This document shows positions 1 to 9,104 of a stretch of 64,000 nt of DNA, piece by piece. The DNA is from Pseudoalteromonas phenolica (GTDB lineage: Bacteria; Pseudomonadota; Gammaproteobacteria; Enterobacterales; Alteromonadaceae): NCBI RefSeq assembly GCF_005876835.1, contig NZ_PPSW01000006.1:186001-250000 (forward strand), written 5' to 3'. Below the pieces are notes generated by a model, which saw nothing but the letters and a program-made list of their open reading frames with translations, had not been told where the DNA came from and did no database searches. Position 1 is the stretch's first letter, and each line of letters starts with the position of its first letter. A program made the position numbers and the translations under genes.

Positions 1-1
1 T

Positions 2-2293
2 AAGTCAGAATTTTCTCAGCTAAATAACCTTGACGAACAAATACTGCCATACCGTGCATTTATCTCAGAACAACTCAGTAGCGGTAATTTAGTTTTTTCA
101 GGGCGTGATAACTCCAACTGGTTTGTAGATGCAACAAGCAGAATAAAGTCGATTAAAGGCATTGCAGATAAAAAATCGCATTTAATCAGCCAATATGCGC
201 AATCTACTAAAACAAAAGCCATGTCACTTCTAATTATTTCTTTAGTGAGCTGTTTGGTTATTATTTACTTAATTGTCAGTTTTGCATCGAGAGTCGCTAA
301 AAGTTTAAATGATGGCTTGCAAAAGCTTAGTGGGTTTATTAACAAAGTAAACCAAGATTTTGATTTTTCCAAATCGATTAGCTCAGATCTTAACGATGAG
401 GTTGGTCAAGCGACACGGTCATTTAATAGCTTTTTACAAGAGTTAAATGCGGTAAATAGTGAAATTCAGTCTGTAATGAGCCGAGTTTCAAATGGTGATT
501 TCAGTCATAGAGTACATTACCCCTGTAAAGGCGATATGTCAGTTTTAAAAGAAGGAGTTAATAACAGTAGTAATACCCTTGAATTTACTATGAATGCGCT
601 TGATGAAGTTATGAATGGGCTTGCTGAAGGCGACTTTACTGTAAGAATGTCACCAAGTGTAAAAGGGCCGCTAAGGGCTAAAGTCGATAACTCAATTGAA
701 ACCATAGATGATGCCATTAAAGAAATCTCTAAAAGTATGGAGCAGCTTCAAAGCGGTAATTTTTCGGGGCGCATCTTATCTGAACAAAAAGGCGCATTGA
801 ATGAACTAAAACTATCATTTAATGAAAGCATGTCGTCGCTCGAAAATGCAATGAACGAAATCTCAGGCTCGTTACTGTCGCAGAAGAATGGCGAATTTGA
901 CAATCGACTTGAAGGTAATTATAGCGGTCGTTTGTTACAACTTAAAAATGCATTTAATGAATCATCAGAAAACTTAGAACTATTTGTTTCCGATATTGAG
1001 AATCTATTTGAGCATTTACAAATGGGAGAATATTCGTCACGAATCACAAATGAGTATTCAGGTCGACTGGCTTCGCTTCAGACGAATGTCAATTCATCAT
1101 TAGAAAATTTAGAAAGTGCAATTCTCAACATAGTTCAAGTTTCAGTCCATCAAAGTGAAGGTGTATTAAGCTCTCGCGTTGTCGGAGAATACTCAGGTCA
1201 TTTAGAAAAACTGCAACGCGCAATGAACCTCTCAAGTGAGAGAGTTGAGGAAGTATTAAATGAGTTAGCAGGTGTTGTTGAAAGTATAAAGTCAGGTCAG
1301 TTTGATAAACAAATTCAAGGTGATATGCATGGACAATATGCCAGTTTAAAAGCAGATATGAATGAAATGCTTCATTTACTAAATAGTGCGATGGAAGAAA
1401 TTCAAACGTCGTCAGAATTACAGCAACAAGGTGCATTATATCACCAAATAAGCAAAACCTTTCCTGGTGATTTGGACAAAATATGTTCAGCAATTAATAC
1501 GTCAACAATTGAACTTAAAAGCGCTTTCAAAGATATCAATAAGTCAGCAGAACACACTCTTGCATTGTGCACAGATCAAAAACAATTTTCAGTTGATATT
1601 TCGAAGCGCAGTACTGAGCAAGCCGTGGCCCTCGAGCAAATAGCTGCCTCTATGGAACAAATGGCATCAAGCGTAAATGAAACAGCAGATCAAAGCCTTG
1701 TTGTTACAAAGCAAATGCAAGATTCGAAACAAATTGCTGAAGATGCCATGGAAGTGATGAAAGGCTCCGTAGATGTAACACAGAGTATGCGAGATTCAAG
1801 CCGAGAGATTGCACAAATAACGGTTATGATTGATGAAATTGCGTTTCAAACTAACCTCCTTGCCCTAAACGCTTCCGTTGAGGCAGCAAGAGCTGGAGAA
1901 CAGGGTAAAGGTTTTTCTGTGGTAGCTAGTGAAGTGCGAGAACTTGCGCAACGTTCGGCAGACGCGGCTAAAAAAATCAAAGAGTTAGTCTCTGAGAATA
2001 TAGATAAAGTTGAAATTAGTTTTAATAGCTCACAAGACTCACATCAACGTCTAGAAAATATTCAATATAATATTTCTGAAGTAAATAGCATGATGCATAA
2101 TTTAAATGACGCCACTAGACAGCAAAGCACTAGTATTAGTGAGGTTAATTCAGCGGTTAGTAACCTTGATAGGTCTACGCAACAAAATACCTCTATGCTT
2201 GAACAAATGTCTCAAGATATGTCGAAGCTTGAAAGATCAACAAAAGAAGTCAGCAACCGATTAAGTTTTTTCAAATTAAAACAAGAACAATAA
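2..2293 (+). CDS. Methyl-accepting chemotaxis protein with tandem HAMP array (5' partial)
   Basis: The frame is open from base 2, so the N-terminus lies outside the window; 763 residues are visible. Order: end of a periplasmic sensor region (about residues 1-73), one membrane helix (about 75-97), a long HAMP array, then the cytoplasmic signalling domain. The array shows eight copies of a G-[DEN]-[FY]-x-x-[RQ]-[ILMV]-type motif, beginning at bases 494, 629, 755, 890, 1025, 1160, 1295 and 1430, that is every 45 residues with one 42-residue step, after a first juxtamembrane HAMP. The hairpin tip (about 611-653) has the conserved core [20 protein letters not shown], where CheA and CheW bind. There is no C-terminal CheR-tethering pentapeptide; the protein ends KLKQEQ. 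It should relay a periplasmic ligand signal to the flagellar phosphorelay. The binding-protein gene starts 13 bp downstream. Confidence 0.93.
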   Translation, partial: KSEFSQLNNLDEQILPYRAFISEQLSSGNLVFSGRDNSNWFVDATSRIKSIKGIADKKSHLISQYAQSTKTKAMSLLIISLVSCLVIIYLIVSFASRVAKSLNDGLQKLSGFINKVNQDFDFSKSISSDLNDEVGQATRSFNSFLQELNAVNSEIQSVMSRVSNGDFSHRVHYPCKGDMSVLKEGVNNSSNTLEFTMNALDEVMNGLAEGDFTVRMSPSVKGPLRAKVDNSIETIDDAIKEISKSMEQLQSGNFSGRILSEQKGALNELKLSFNESMSSLENAMNEISGSLLSQKNGEFDNRLEGNYSGRLLQLKNAFNESSENLELFVSDIENLFEHLQMGEYSSRITNEYSGRLASLQTNVNSSLENLESAILNIVQVSVHQSEGVLSSRVVGEYSGHLEKLQRAMNLSSERVEEVLNELAGVVESIKSGQFDKQIQGDMHGQYASLKADMNEMLHLLNSAMEEIQTSSELQQQGALYHQISKTFPGDLDKICSAINTSTIELKSAFKDINKSAEHTLALCTDQKQFSVDISKRSTEQAVALEQIAASMEQMASSVNETADQSLVVTKQMQDSKQIAEDAMEVMKGSVDVTQSMRDSSREIAQITVMIDEIAFQTNLLALNASVEAARAGEQGKGFSVVASEVRELAQRSADAAKKIKELVSENIDKVEISFNSSQDSHQRLENIQYNISEVNSMMHNLNDATRQQSTSISEVNSAVSNLDRSTQQNTSMLEQMSQDMSKLERSTKEVSNRLSFFKLKQEQ

Positions 2294-2305
2294 AAAGGTG
2301 AGTGT

Positions 2306-3025
2306 TTGAAAGTTACGTTATTATTTAATGTTTTATTCATCTGCTTACTAAGCACTTTAGGGGCTCACGCAAAAGAGTCATTAAGATATAATTTAGCAGC
2401 TTCAGAGTCTTGGTATCCGTACTACATACCAGACGAAGACAAACCAGGAATTTTAGGCGAGTTAATTCCACTTATTTTAGATAAAGCAAAAATTCATGGT
2501 ATTGAGTTACGGTTTCCGCCAAAGAGAACCATCTATGCAATGGATAATGGCCTACTTGATTTTGACGTTGTTTCACCTGTTTGGTTTCCAGGCGGTGATG
2601 CTGGTGAACAGTTTGTATTTTCACACAAGTTGTTTGGTATTGAAGAGTATTACGCGAGTCTAGATGGAACTCAACTTGGACCAATGGTTTATAAAGAAGA
2701 AGTTGGAACCATACTAGGATATTACTATTTCGATGAAAATACTTTCACACGTATCGACTTCGCTTCTGAAAAAGAGCTTGTTCTAGCATTACATAAGAAT
2801 AGGGTGGAGCGTATTTTAATTGGTGATTTACCTGCGAAATACTGGGCAAACAAATTGAGTGTTTCAATTCGCCTTGATCAGCTTCATACCAAAGGTGAGC
2901 TTAAAATCAGGTTGAACAAGTCAAAGATTCACTTATTGCCATTATTAAATAAAGCCATTACAGAGCTTCAACAAACGGGGAAAATTGACATACTAGTAAG
3001 TAAATACACGGTCAACCAAAAATAA
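2306..3025 (+). CDS. Periplasmic solute-binding protein, family 3-like
   Basis: 239 residues with a cleavable signal peptide (hydrophobic LLFNVLFICLLSTLGAHA, cleavage near AHA-KE). The mature part resembles the small bacterial family-3 extracellular solute-binding proteins: an aromatic-rich start (SWYPYYIPDE), then a segment like GILGELIPLIL and a two-lobe length. The only plausible start is TTG at 2306, 5-6 bases after AAAAGGTGAG; no in-frame ATG fits. It lies 13 bp after the chemoreceptor gene with no terminator between and has no ABC permease nearby, so a role as ligand-presenting partner of that receptor is more likely than uptake. That role is inference; the ligand cannot be read from the sequence. 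Confidence 0.75.
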   Translation: MKVTLLFNVLFICLLSTLGAHAKESLRYNLAASESWYPYYIPDEDKPGILGELIPLILDKAKIHGIELRFPPKRTIYAMDNGLLDFDVVSPVWFPGGDAGEQFVFSHKLFGIEEYYASLDGTQLGPMVYKEEVGTILGYYYFDENTFTRIDFASEKELVLALHKNRVERILIGDLPAKYWANKLSVSIRLDQLHTKGELKIRLNKSKIHLLPLLNKAITELQQTGKIDILVSKYTVNQK

Positions 3026-3056
3026 AGGTGTTGTTTAGTTTAATTAAACAACACCT
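3026..3056. terminator. Bidirectional hairpin terminator between convergent genes
   Basis: AGGTGTTGTTTA (3026-3037) pairs perfectly with TAAACAACACCT (3045-3056) around a 7-base loop. It sits exactly between the stop of the binding-protein gene and the convergent gene ending at 3072. Confidence 0.7.
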
Positions 3057-3071
3057 ACACTAAACACAAGA

Positions 3072-4139
3072 TTAAGCGTTATAGCTTATGTGTTGGAAAA
3101 AGCGCACATTGAGTGCTTGTCTTTGAGCCGACAATTCTAATGTCTGTGATAAACCTCTGATCATAGACTCGACATTATTCATAAACTTGCCATATCCGAC
3201 ATCTTTATTATCACTGGCTTTGGCAACCACAACAAAATGTAACGTATCTACCAACTGGTTTTTATCCCAATGGGCTTTGTATTGTGTTTCTTCAGAGCAA
3301 ATATCAAAGCTTAACTTTTGCAGTTCACTATTTTGTGCAGACTTATCAATTTTACTATTTCTGACCAGTGGTAACCGACCATCTGCGATGAAAGCGGCCT
3401 GGCTGATCTGCTTATAGCCACAAGCACTGAAAAACTTATCTTCAATAAATGAATAAAATTGTGTGTAATGTTCGTCTTCGAGTAAATGTTGAAATTGTGT
3501 TTTTAAAGCACGCGTCATTGGAATATTGAAAGTGACATAGGTCATTTCAGTGTGTTCGGCTGGAATTTCACACTTTCTTGCTTCATAGCGTGGATATAAA
3601 CTTCTCAGTTTATAGCCGTACGTTTCTTTGTGGCCTTTAACGCGAGCAAATAAATCATAAGTTAAATGCTGGTGGTCTCTTATCTTAAAAGCATCTTCAA
3701 CGCCCAAGTTTACTTTTAAATCATGTAGTGTCTTTTGAACTTTATTATGAAAATTTGCAGCATTTGCTCTAAGCTCGTCACCTGTTGCTAAAAACAGAAG
3801 GCGTACTTTCTTTGCTCTAACACCTTGTTGCCAATAAAACTTATGTGCTTCATGGTATTTGGGGTTGTAGAAAAACAACATTTGCTTCTCTGTTTGTAGG
3901 CAATATGACTCTTCATGAAAACGTGTAATAGGCAACTTATCGTTGGCAATCATATGAACGTTGTACAAGCCATTTTCTTCACAGGCTAAAAATAACTTTC
4001 GTGCAATGCGCTCATAACAACTATCAATGTTGTCAAAGCTTGATACAAACTCATCGCTTGGTTTGAACTCAGCTAAAATGTACTGGTTATTTCTTGCGTT
4101 TGTTGGAATATAAACTCGGTTAGAACTGCTAGATGCCAT
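3072..4139 (-). CDS. Conserved protein of unknown function with internal duplication
   Basis: 355 residues, no signal peptide or membrane helix, so probably cytoplasmic. Two halves of about 130 residues look homologous. Each has a start like Y-[IV]-x-[AF]-x-[IF], an aromatic/helical stretch ending in ACEENGLYNV or ACGYKQISQA, the motif [DG]-[KR]-LP-[IL]-[TV]-R, a W-rich segment, and a beta strand ending LLFLATGDE or FVVVAKASD. I recall such proteins in Shewanella and Pseudoalteromonas, possibly catalogued as DUF3083, but that name is from memory and uncertain. No catalytic motif is recognisable. It is a single-gene unit with its own upstream region of about 220 bp shared with glnS. Confidence 0.7.
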   Translation of the reverse strand: MASSSSNRVYIPTNARNNQYILAEFKPSDEFVSSFDNIDSCYERIARKLFLACEENGLYNVHMIANDKLPITRFHEESYCLQTEKQMLFFYNPKYHEAHKFYWQQGVRAKKVRLLFLATGDELRANAANFHNKVQKTLHDLKVNLGVEDAFKIRDHQHLTYDLFARVKGHKETYGYKLRSLYPRYEARKCEIPAEHTEMTYVTFNIPMTRALKTQFQHLLEDEHYTQFYSFIEDKFFSACGYKQISQAAFIADGRLPLVRNSKIDKSAQNSELQKLSFDICSEETQYKAHWDKNQLVDTLHFVVVAKASDNKDVGYGKFMNNVESMIRGLSQTLELSAQRQALNVRFFQHISYNA

Positions 4140-4362
4140 TGTCTTAAATCCTTGGTAATCAATCTGTGGCGAACATTAACGAGTTTTCATGAAAGATTTA
4201 TTGCGTTAGGACAATATTTGCGACAATTGTCACAATTTTGAACGGAAAGATAAATCTAGCCGAGTTTATACAAATAATAAGCTCTAGCATCTGTTAGTTC
4301 TTAATTGTTTTTGTAATAATGCGGCATGTATAAGAATGCTTGATTCAGAGGAATGCATATCT

Positions 4363-6027
4363 ATGGCGGAAACAGAAAATCGCCCAACTAACTTTATTCG
4401 AAATATCATTGATGCTGATTTAGCAAGTGGCAAGCATCAATCTACGCATACACGTTTTCCACCTGAGCCAAATGGTTTTCTACACATTGGCCATGCGAAA
4501 TCTATTTGTTTAAACTTCGGCATTGCTCAAGATTACCAAGGTTTATGTAACTTACGTTTTGATGACACAAACCCAGAAAAAGAAGACATCAACTACGTTA
4601 AGTCGATTCAAGAAGACGTATCTTGGTTAGGTTTTAACTGGGATGGTGAAATTTGCTATTCATCTAATTACTTCGATAAGCTTCATGGCTATGCAGTTGA
4701 ACTTATCGAAAAAGGTTTGGCATACGTATGTTTCCTATCGCCTGATGAAGCGCGTGAATACCGCGGCACATTAACAGAGCCAGGTAAAAATAGTCCGTAC
4801 AGAGACACACCAGTTGATGAAAACTTAGCTTTATTCGAAAAAATGCGCAAAGGTGAGTTCAAAGAGGGCGAATGTGTTCTTAGAGCTAAGATTGATATGG
4901 CTAGCTCATTCATGGTACTTCGTGATCCTATCATTTACCGTATCCGCTTTGCACATCACCACCAAACAGGTGATAAGTGGTGCATTTACCCTATGTATGA
5001 CTTCACTCATTGTATTTCTGATGCGTTAGAAGGCATTACACATTCACTATGTACACTTGAGTTCCAAGATAACCGCCGTCTTTATGACTGGGTTTTAGAT
5101 AACATCTCTTTAGAGTGTCACCCTCAACAGATCGAATTTTCTCGCTTAAACCTTGAATATACGGTTATGTCAAAGCGTAAGCTAAATGATTTAGTGGTTG
5201 AGAATCATGTTGATGGTTGGGATGACCCACGCATGCCTACTATCGCAGGCCTTCGTCGTCGTGGTTACACACCTGTTTCAATTCGCGAGTTCTGTAAGCG
5301 TATCGGTATCACTAAGCAAGATAACATGGTTGAAATGGGCATGTTAGAAGCATGTATTCGTGATGACCTAAACAATAACGCACCACGTGCGATGGCAGTT
5401 ATCGACCCTGTACGTATTGTGATAGAAAACTTTGATGAAGGTAAAGTTGAGCAATTAGTTGCGCCTAACCATCCTTCTGAAGAATCTATGGGCACGCGTG
5501 AATTACCATTTACGAAAGAGTTATTCATTGAGCGTGAAGATTTCCGCGTTGAAGCGAATAAGAAGTTCAAGCGTCTAGTACTTGGCAAAGAAGTACGCTT
5601 ACGCAATGCTTATGTCATTAAAGCTGAACGTATTGAAGAAGATGCTGAAGGTAATATCACAACTATCTTCTGTAGTTATGATGCAGATACACTAGGCAAA
5701 AACCCAGCTGATGGCCGTAAAGTAAAAGGTGTTATTCACTGGGTATCTGCAACACACTGTGTAGAAGCTGAAGTACGTCAGTATGACAGATTGTTCAATG
5801 TACCAAACCCAGCTGCAGCTGAGTCGTTTGTTGCAACGCTTAACCCTGACTCACTCACTGTGATTAAGTCAGCGAAACTTGAGCCGTCTTTAGCACAAGC
5901 AGCCGTTGAACAAGGCTTCCAATTTGAGCGCTTAGGGTATTATTGCCGCGACAATAAAGAAGAAGGTCTTGTATTCAACCAAACGGTTGGGTTAAGAGAT
6001 TCTTGGGCTAAAATAGAACAAGCTTAA
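4363..6027 (+). CDS. glnS: Glutaminyl-tRNA synthetase
   Basis: Charges tRNA-Gln with glutamine in the cytoplasm. Near-collinear with E. coli GlnS (both 554 residues from this start). The class I HIGH motif appears as [15 protein letters not shown] and the KMSKS-type loop as VMSKRKL; the anticodon-binding beta-barrels follow and the protein ends with the usual [12 protein letters not shown] at 4363 is preferred to ATG at 4336: E. coli GlnS aligns from MSEAEARPTNF, and the Shine-Dalgarno AGAGGAA lies about 9 bases before 4363, inside the longer alternative. Single-gene unit closed by a strong terminator. Confidence 0.98.
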   Translation: MAETENRPTNFIRNIIDADLASGKHQSTHTRFPPEPNGFLHIGHAKSICLNFGIAQDYQGLCNLRFDDTNPEKEDINYVKSIQEDVSWLGFNWDGEICYSSNYFDKLHGYAVELIEKGLAYVCFLSPDEAREYRGTLTEPGKNSPYRDTPVDENLALFEKMRKGEFKEGECVLRAKIDMASSFMVLRDPIIYRIRFAHHHQTGDKWCIYPMYDFTHCISDALEGITHSLCTLEFQDNRRLYDWVLDNISLECHPQQIEFSRLNLEYTVMSKRKLNDLVVENHVDGWDDPRMPTIAGLRRRGYTPVSIREFCKRIGITKQDNMVEMGMLEACIRDDLNNNAPRAMAVIDPVRIVIENFDEGKVEQLVAPNHPSEESMGTRELPFTKELFIEREDFRVEANKKFKRLVLGKEVRLRNAYVIKAERIEEDAEGNITTIFCSYDADTLGKNPADGRKVKGVIHWVSATHCVEAEVRQYDRLFNVPNPAAAESFVATLNPDSLTVIKSAKLEPSLAQAAVEQGFQFERLGYYCRDNKEEGLVFNQTVGLRDSWAKIEQA

Positions 6028-6037
6028 TCTTCAATTT

Positions 6038-6063
6038 AAAAGGCCGATTTATCGGCCTTTTTT
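6038..6063 (+). terminator. Rho-independent terminator of glnS
   Basis: AAAAGGCCGAT / ATCGGCCTTTT stem (6038-6048 and 6051-6061) with a T run to 6063, 10 bases after the glnS stop. Confidence 0.9.
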
Positions 6064-6082
6064 GATCAAAATAACAATATTT

Positions 6083-7915
6083 ATGACTGCCAAATCAATC
6101 AATAATTTCTATATAAACGAACAGCAATCTATTTATCTTCTCTCTCACCACGACGCAAAAAAGCATAGGCAGTGGCTAAATATATGTAAGAAGCAATTGC
6201 AGTTACTGGGTTATAGCGATGTTGAAGAAATTGGCTCAGGTGCGTTTGGATTTGTTTTCGCAGGCATTGGTGAAGACGAGCAGGAATGGGTGTTTAAGTT
6301 TTCTCGAATTACTCTTGCTCAAAGTGTCAGAGATAGACTTGAAGACGAAGCCTATATGCTATCGCAAATAAACAACCCCATGGTGCCTAAGTTTTTTGCT
6401 TTTGAACGGGTAAAAAAACAAGGTATTTTGATGATGGCACGAGCAAAAGGGGAAGACTTAGAAAAAATCTCACTTAAACGTGGTCGTTTCTCGGTACAAG
6501 ACATTATGAGCTTAGCGTTAAAACTCAGAAATGTCTTACTTGACTTGCGCAAACATAAAAATGGTTTAAGCCCACAACCTATTGTCCACGGAGACATCAA
6601 ACCCTCTAATATTGTTTGGGATGTTGATACTGATGAGTTCTCTCTGGTTGATTGGGGAAGCTCTGTTTATGCGCAGATTGATGAATACGGAGAAGTCGTT
6701 GCCAGCAACATCATGGATTTAATGTCAGCAGATTTATCGAGTACCAATGCCCGCATGGGCGATGTGTATTTTATTGGTGATGAACAAATGTCAGGCATGC
6801 AATCATCGCCTCGATTCGATGAACAAGGTGTTGCGTCAACACTCTATGCTTTGGCAAGTGCACAATCATGCCGTTTTGGGGTGGGTGTTATCCCAGCGGC
6901 AAGTCTTGGCTTACCTCAGGAGTTTGCGACAGTCATAGACAATATGCTGTCAAAGGATAAAAAATTAAGAGATGCGGCAGGAGACTACTTTATCCGCAAT
7001 ATGCCAAGTATGGCTAAAGTTTACTTGCCTGAACTAGATAACAAAACAGTCAAAGCGAACATTCCATTTTGGGTTAATGAATTTGAATTTGAACCTGACA
7101 CAGTTGTTTACAGTTCTCGCAAAGAGTTCTTACGAAGAGCAGATCATAATCAACAACTGCTTGATGTTAACGATGCACAATTAGATAGATACTATAAAGA
7201 GTTTTTGTTTGATACTGGAGATACCGAAAAAGCCTTTTTAGCGTCAATCAGTCGCCTTGCAAAATTTCCCGTAGTTGGTGGCTTAAGTTTTCATTGGCGA
7301 GAAGAAAATCTGCATATTGAATCAAGTCTGATTTTGCACGATGAAACTCTACATCAAGCATTTACCGATTCTGTTAATGCAACGGTCATGCTTGCGCAAG
7401 GCATAACCCAAAAAGGCTTGTTTAAATGTTGCTTGTTCGATGCAAGGCAAACAATTCAGTTAGAAAGAGACAGCACGGGTGCGTTTATTTTCGATGTATT
7501 ACCTCAGCTACATTACTCGGTTGTTGATACCAGTAGCCAAGAAATTACCCGACCACATAGTTATTTTGAAGATGGTAAAGATCCTGACGAGCAATTACAG
7601 CTACCAAAAAGCATTATTCAATGTGTTTTTGAGCTGAATAAAATTCACCACACAGGGTGTATTATTTTTGAATCGGTAGAAAACCGTTTAAAGATCCACC
7701 ATTATTACCGCTTATTGGATGCATCTAAAGAAGCGCAATTTAAGACGCTTTTAGAAGAAATCATGCAGTACGCCTTATGTATAGACAACTTTGGTGTAGC
7801 AGGGTTTATGAAGCTACCCTATAAAAATACCCGTGAATTTGACTTATGCCAGAGCCAGCCTACAAACTTCTATCCAAGAAACCCCAAAGCACTAAATAAC
7901 CTGAGCTGTGGCTAA
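6083..7915 (+). CDS. Eukaryotic-like serine/threonine protein kinase-family protein
   Basis: 610 residues from ATG 6083. Residues about 45-310 carry a protein-kinase fold: glycine-rich loop IGSGAFGFVF, a beta-3 lysine in VFKFS, the catalytic loop HGDIKPSN (Asp near 168), and LVDWGSS where DFG is usual (near 190). Asp and Asn of the catalytic loop and the metal-binding Asp are all present, so it may be active. No membrane helix or extracellular sensor is visible, unlike PASTA kinases, so it is probably cytoplasmic. Residues 330-610 form a conserved-looking domain I do not recognise. An upstream in-frame TTG at 6062 lies within the glnS terminator and is unlikely as start. No clear Shine-Dalgarno precedes 6083. 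Substrates unknown. Confidence 0.8.
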   Translation: MTAKSINNFYINEQQSIYLLSHHDAKKHRQWLNICKKQLQLLGYSDVEEIGSGAFGFVFAGIGEDEQEWVFKFSRITLAQSVRDRLEDEAYMLSQINNPMVPKFFAFERVKKQGILMMARAKGEDLEKISLKRGRFSVQDIMSLALKLRNVLLDLRKHKNGLSPQPIVHGDIKPSNIVWDVDTDEFSLVDWGSSVYAQIDEYGEVVASNIMDLMSADLSSTNARMGDVYFIGDEQMSGMQSSPRFDEQGVASTLYALASAQSCRFGVGVIPAASLGLPQEFATVIDNMLSKDKKLRDAAGDYFIRNMPSMAKVYLPELDNKTVKANIPFWVNEFEFEPDTVVYSSRKEFLRRADHNQQLLDVNDAQLDRYYKEFLFDTGDTEKAFLASISRLAKFPVVGGLSFHWREENLHIESSLILHDETLHQAFTDSVNATVMLAQGITQKGLFKCCLFDARQTIQLERDSTGAFIFDVLPQLHYSVVDTSSQEITRPHSYFEDGKDPDEQLQLPKSIIQCVFELNKIHHTGCIIFESVENRLKIHHYYRLLDASKEAQFKTLLEEIMQYALCIDNFGVAGFMKLPYKNTREFDLCQSQPTNFYPRNPKALNNLSCG

Positions 7916-8233
7916 TAAACTTATCTCCAGCGGCTACTTTCAACGTTAACTGCGTTGAATTCACTTGCAATAGGCCAGCTATTGACGCGTGAATTCGCCT
8001 TGTTATCACTAAAAGTTTCCGGCTGCAGAGTTGAAAAACTTTAATTACTTAAATATTAATGCGTAAGTAAATCTCTTAACCAAAGCTCAGGTTAAATAAT
8101 TCAATATAAGATATGACGAAAGGCGTATTGAAGATTTCTGCATATTGATCAAAGGTAAAGACATGTGGAGCTTTGTATTAAATAATACATTTAAAAGATA
8201 TTTACGGCCTAATTTAAATCCTAGAGGTGTGCT
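7916..8233. other. Intergenic gap of 318 bp with a palindrome, otherwise empty
   Basis: The gap holds the imperfect palindrome at 7957-7996 (listed separately), AT-rich sequence that may include the promoter of the gene at 8234, and no supported ORF or RNA gene. The first 130 bases are noticeably more GC-rich than the rest, consistent with an inserted repeat remnant. Confidence 0.5.
7957..7996. repeat. Imperfect palindrome, candidate interspersed repeat remnant
   Basis: GAATTCAC (7957-7964) and CAATAG (7968-7973) pair with CTATTG (7979-7984) and GTGAATTC (7989-7996) around a 5-base loop, giving 14 base pairs with a 3/4-base internal loop. There is no T run, so a terminator for the kinase gene is unlikely. 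The surrounding text (TAACTGCGTTGAATTC, CAATAGGCCAGCTATTG) is reminiscent of interspersed repeats of this bacterial group, from memory only. Confidence 0.55.
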
Positions 8234-8530
8234 ATGGAAAAGCAGCAGAGACAAGATATTTTAACTTTAAGTTGGTCAATTCATGACCAAGTTGAAGAAG
8301 CTATCAGGACGCACCCTGCAAGTCGTGCTGATGAAAATTGGCAAGAAAAACAACGTTTGCTTATGGCCGATATGGCATTACATTTATTGCAAACGGCATT
8401 AAAGCCAGGTGAGTTGCAAAAAGAAAAGTTAGTAAATAACTTAAATGCAATTCTGACGTTGAGTGATGACTACATTGAAAATGTAGATTTAAGAAAAGTG
8501 TCGGACTCTTTATATGACACACGTAAATAA
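8234..8530 (+). CDS. Small hypothetical protein
   Basis: 98 residues, hydrophilic and mostly helical, with no signal peptide. ATG at 8234 follows AGAGGTG at good spacing, and codon use matches the neighbours, which supports a real gene. Composition is charged and Gln/Leu-rich (KQQRQD, ADMALHLLQTALK). I recognise no family. It stands alone between a repeat-bearing gap and a convergent hairpin terminator. Confidence 0.65.
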   Translation: MEKQQRQDILTLSWSIHDQVEEAIRTHPASRADENWQEKQRLLMADMALHLLQTALKPGELQKEKLVNNLNAILTLSDDYIENVDLRKVSDSLYDTRK

Positions 8531-8548
8531 ACCGATATTCAGTGAGAT

Positions 8549-8578
8549 AAATATCCGGCCTGAAATCGCCGGATATTT
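8549..8578. terminator. Bidirectional hairpin between convergent genes
   Basis: AAATATCCGGC (8549-8559) pairs perfectly with GCCGGATATTT (8568-8578), loop of 8 bases, midway between the small hypothetical gene and the convergent gene ending at 8593. The T run is weak on both strands. Confidence 0.65.
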
Positions 8579-8592
8579 AGTGAGTCTACTTT

Positions 8593-9042
8593 TTATAGCT
8601 CTTCTGGGCGGTATGTTTTCATCATGATATAAACGTATGCGTTAACAAATGCCGTTTCTTGATATTTCTTAAGCCCAGTTTCTTCAAAGTCGATTGGTAA
8701 AGGGTTACGCTTCAATTGTTCTTTGATTTCAGTTGCAGATAAAATTTTAACATCCACGTCTTTTATTAATTGAATGGCAGCTTCGATTTTAAAGCCTGTC
8801 GCACTACCTGCAAACTTACCCTTTGGTGCGCGTTGCTTTATAGCAACAGAGTCAATTTGGTAATCTTCTAATAATTTTGCAAAATCAAATTGGAATTTGC
8901 GCATATCTTCAGTTTCTTGGCCAACCTGACCAAGGGTAAAGCGTGTTTGACGTACATCGCGAATATCAAAAACGTCTTCTTCTTTTGTCAGCAAGCATAA
9001 AAGTACTTCACTGCCTGTGATTTCAACACCACATGTTCTCAT
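8593..9042 (-). CDS. DUF3010 family protein, RNase H-like fold
   Basis: 149 residues, cytoplasmic. It starts MRTCGVEITGSEVLL, like DUF3010 proteins in which a beta strand with Glu opens an RNase H/RuvC-like fold. A second strand and loop (DSVAIKQRAPKGKFAGSA) and a helix with FKIEAAIQL follow. This architecture resembles the nucleoside-handling YqgF/RuvC superfamily, but no function has been demonstrated to my knowledge and nuclease activity would be a guess. Single-gene unit; its start lies 62 bp downstream of the EEP gene on the same strand. Confidence 0.8.
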   Translation of the reverse strand: MRTCGVEITGSEVLLCLLTKEEDVFDIRDVRQTRFTLGQVGQETEDMRKFQFDFAKLLEDYQIDSVAIKQRAPKGKFAGSATGFKIEAAIQLIKDVDVKILSATEIKEQLKRNPLPIDFEETGLKKYQETAFVNAYVYIMMKTYRPEEL

Positions 9043-9104
9043 AATCTTTCCAATATATTGAAACTAGTTATTAATTATAACGGTGAGCAGAATAAACCTA
9101 AAGC

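Noticed and set aside
494..1450. Regular 135-bp spaced repeats as a possible CRISPR or DNA repeat array
   Set aside because: The period is in the protein (45-residue HAMP units); DNA copies are diverged, with no conserved repeat and spacer.
1125..1493. 122-residue minus-strand frame inside the chemoreceptor
   Set aside because: Shadow of the coding strand: no Shine-Dalgarno, unlikely composition, and the plus frame is certain.
6062..6082. TTG at 6062 as kinase-gene start
   Set aside because: It falls at the T run of the glnS terminator, so a transcript starting there would lack a ribosome site.
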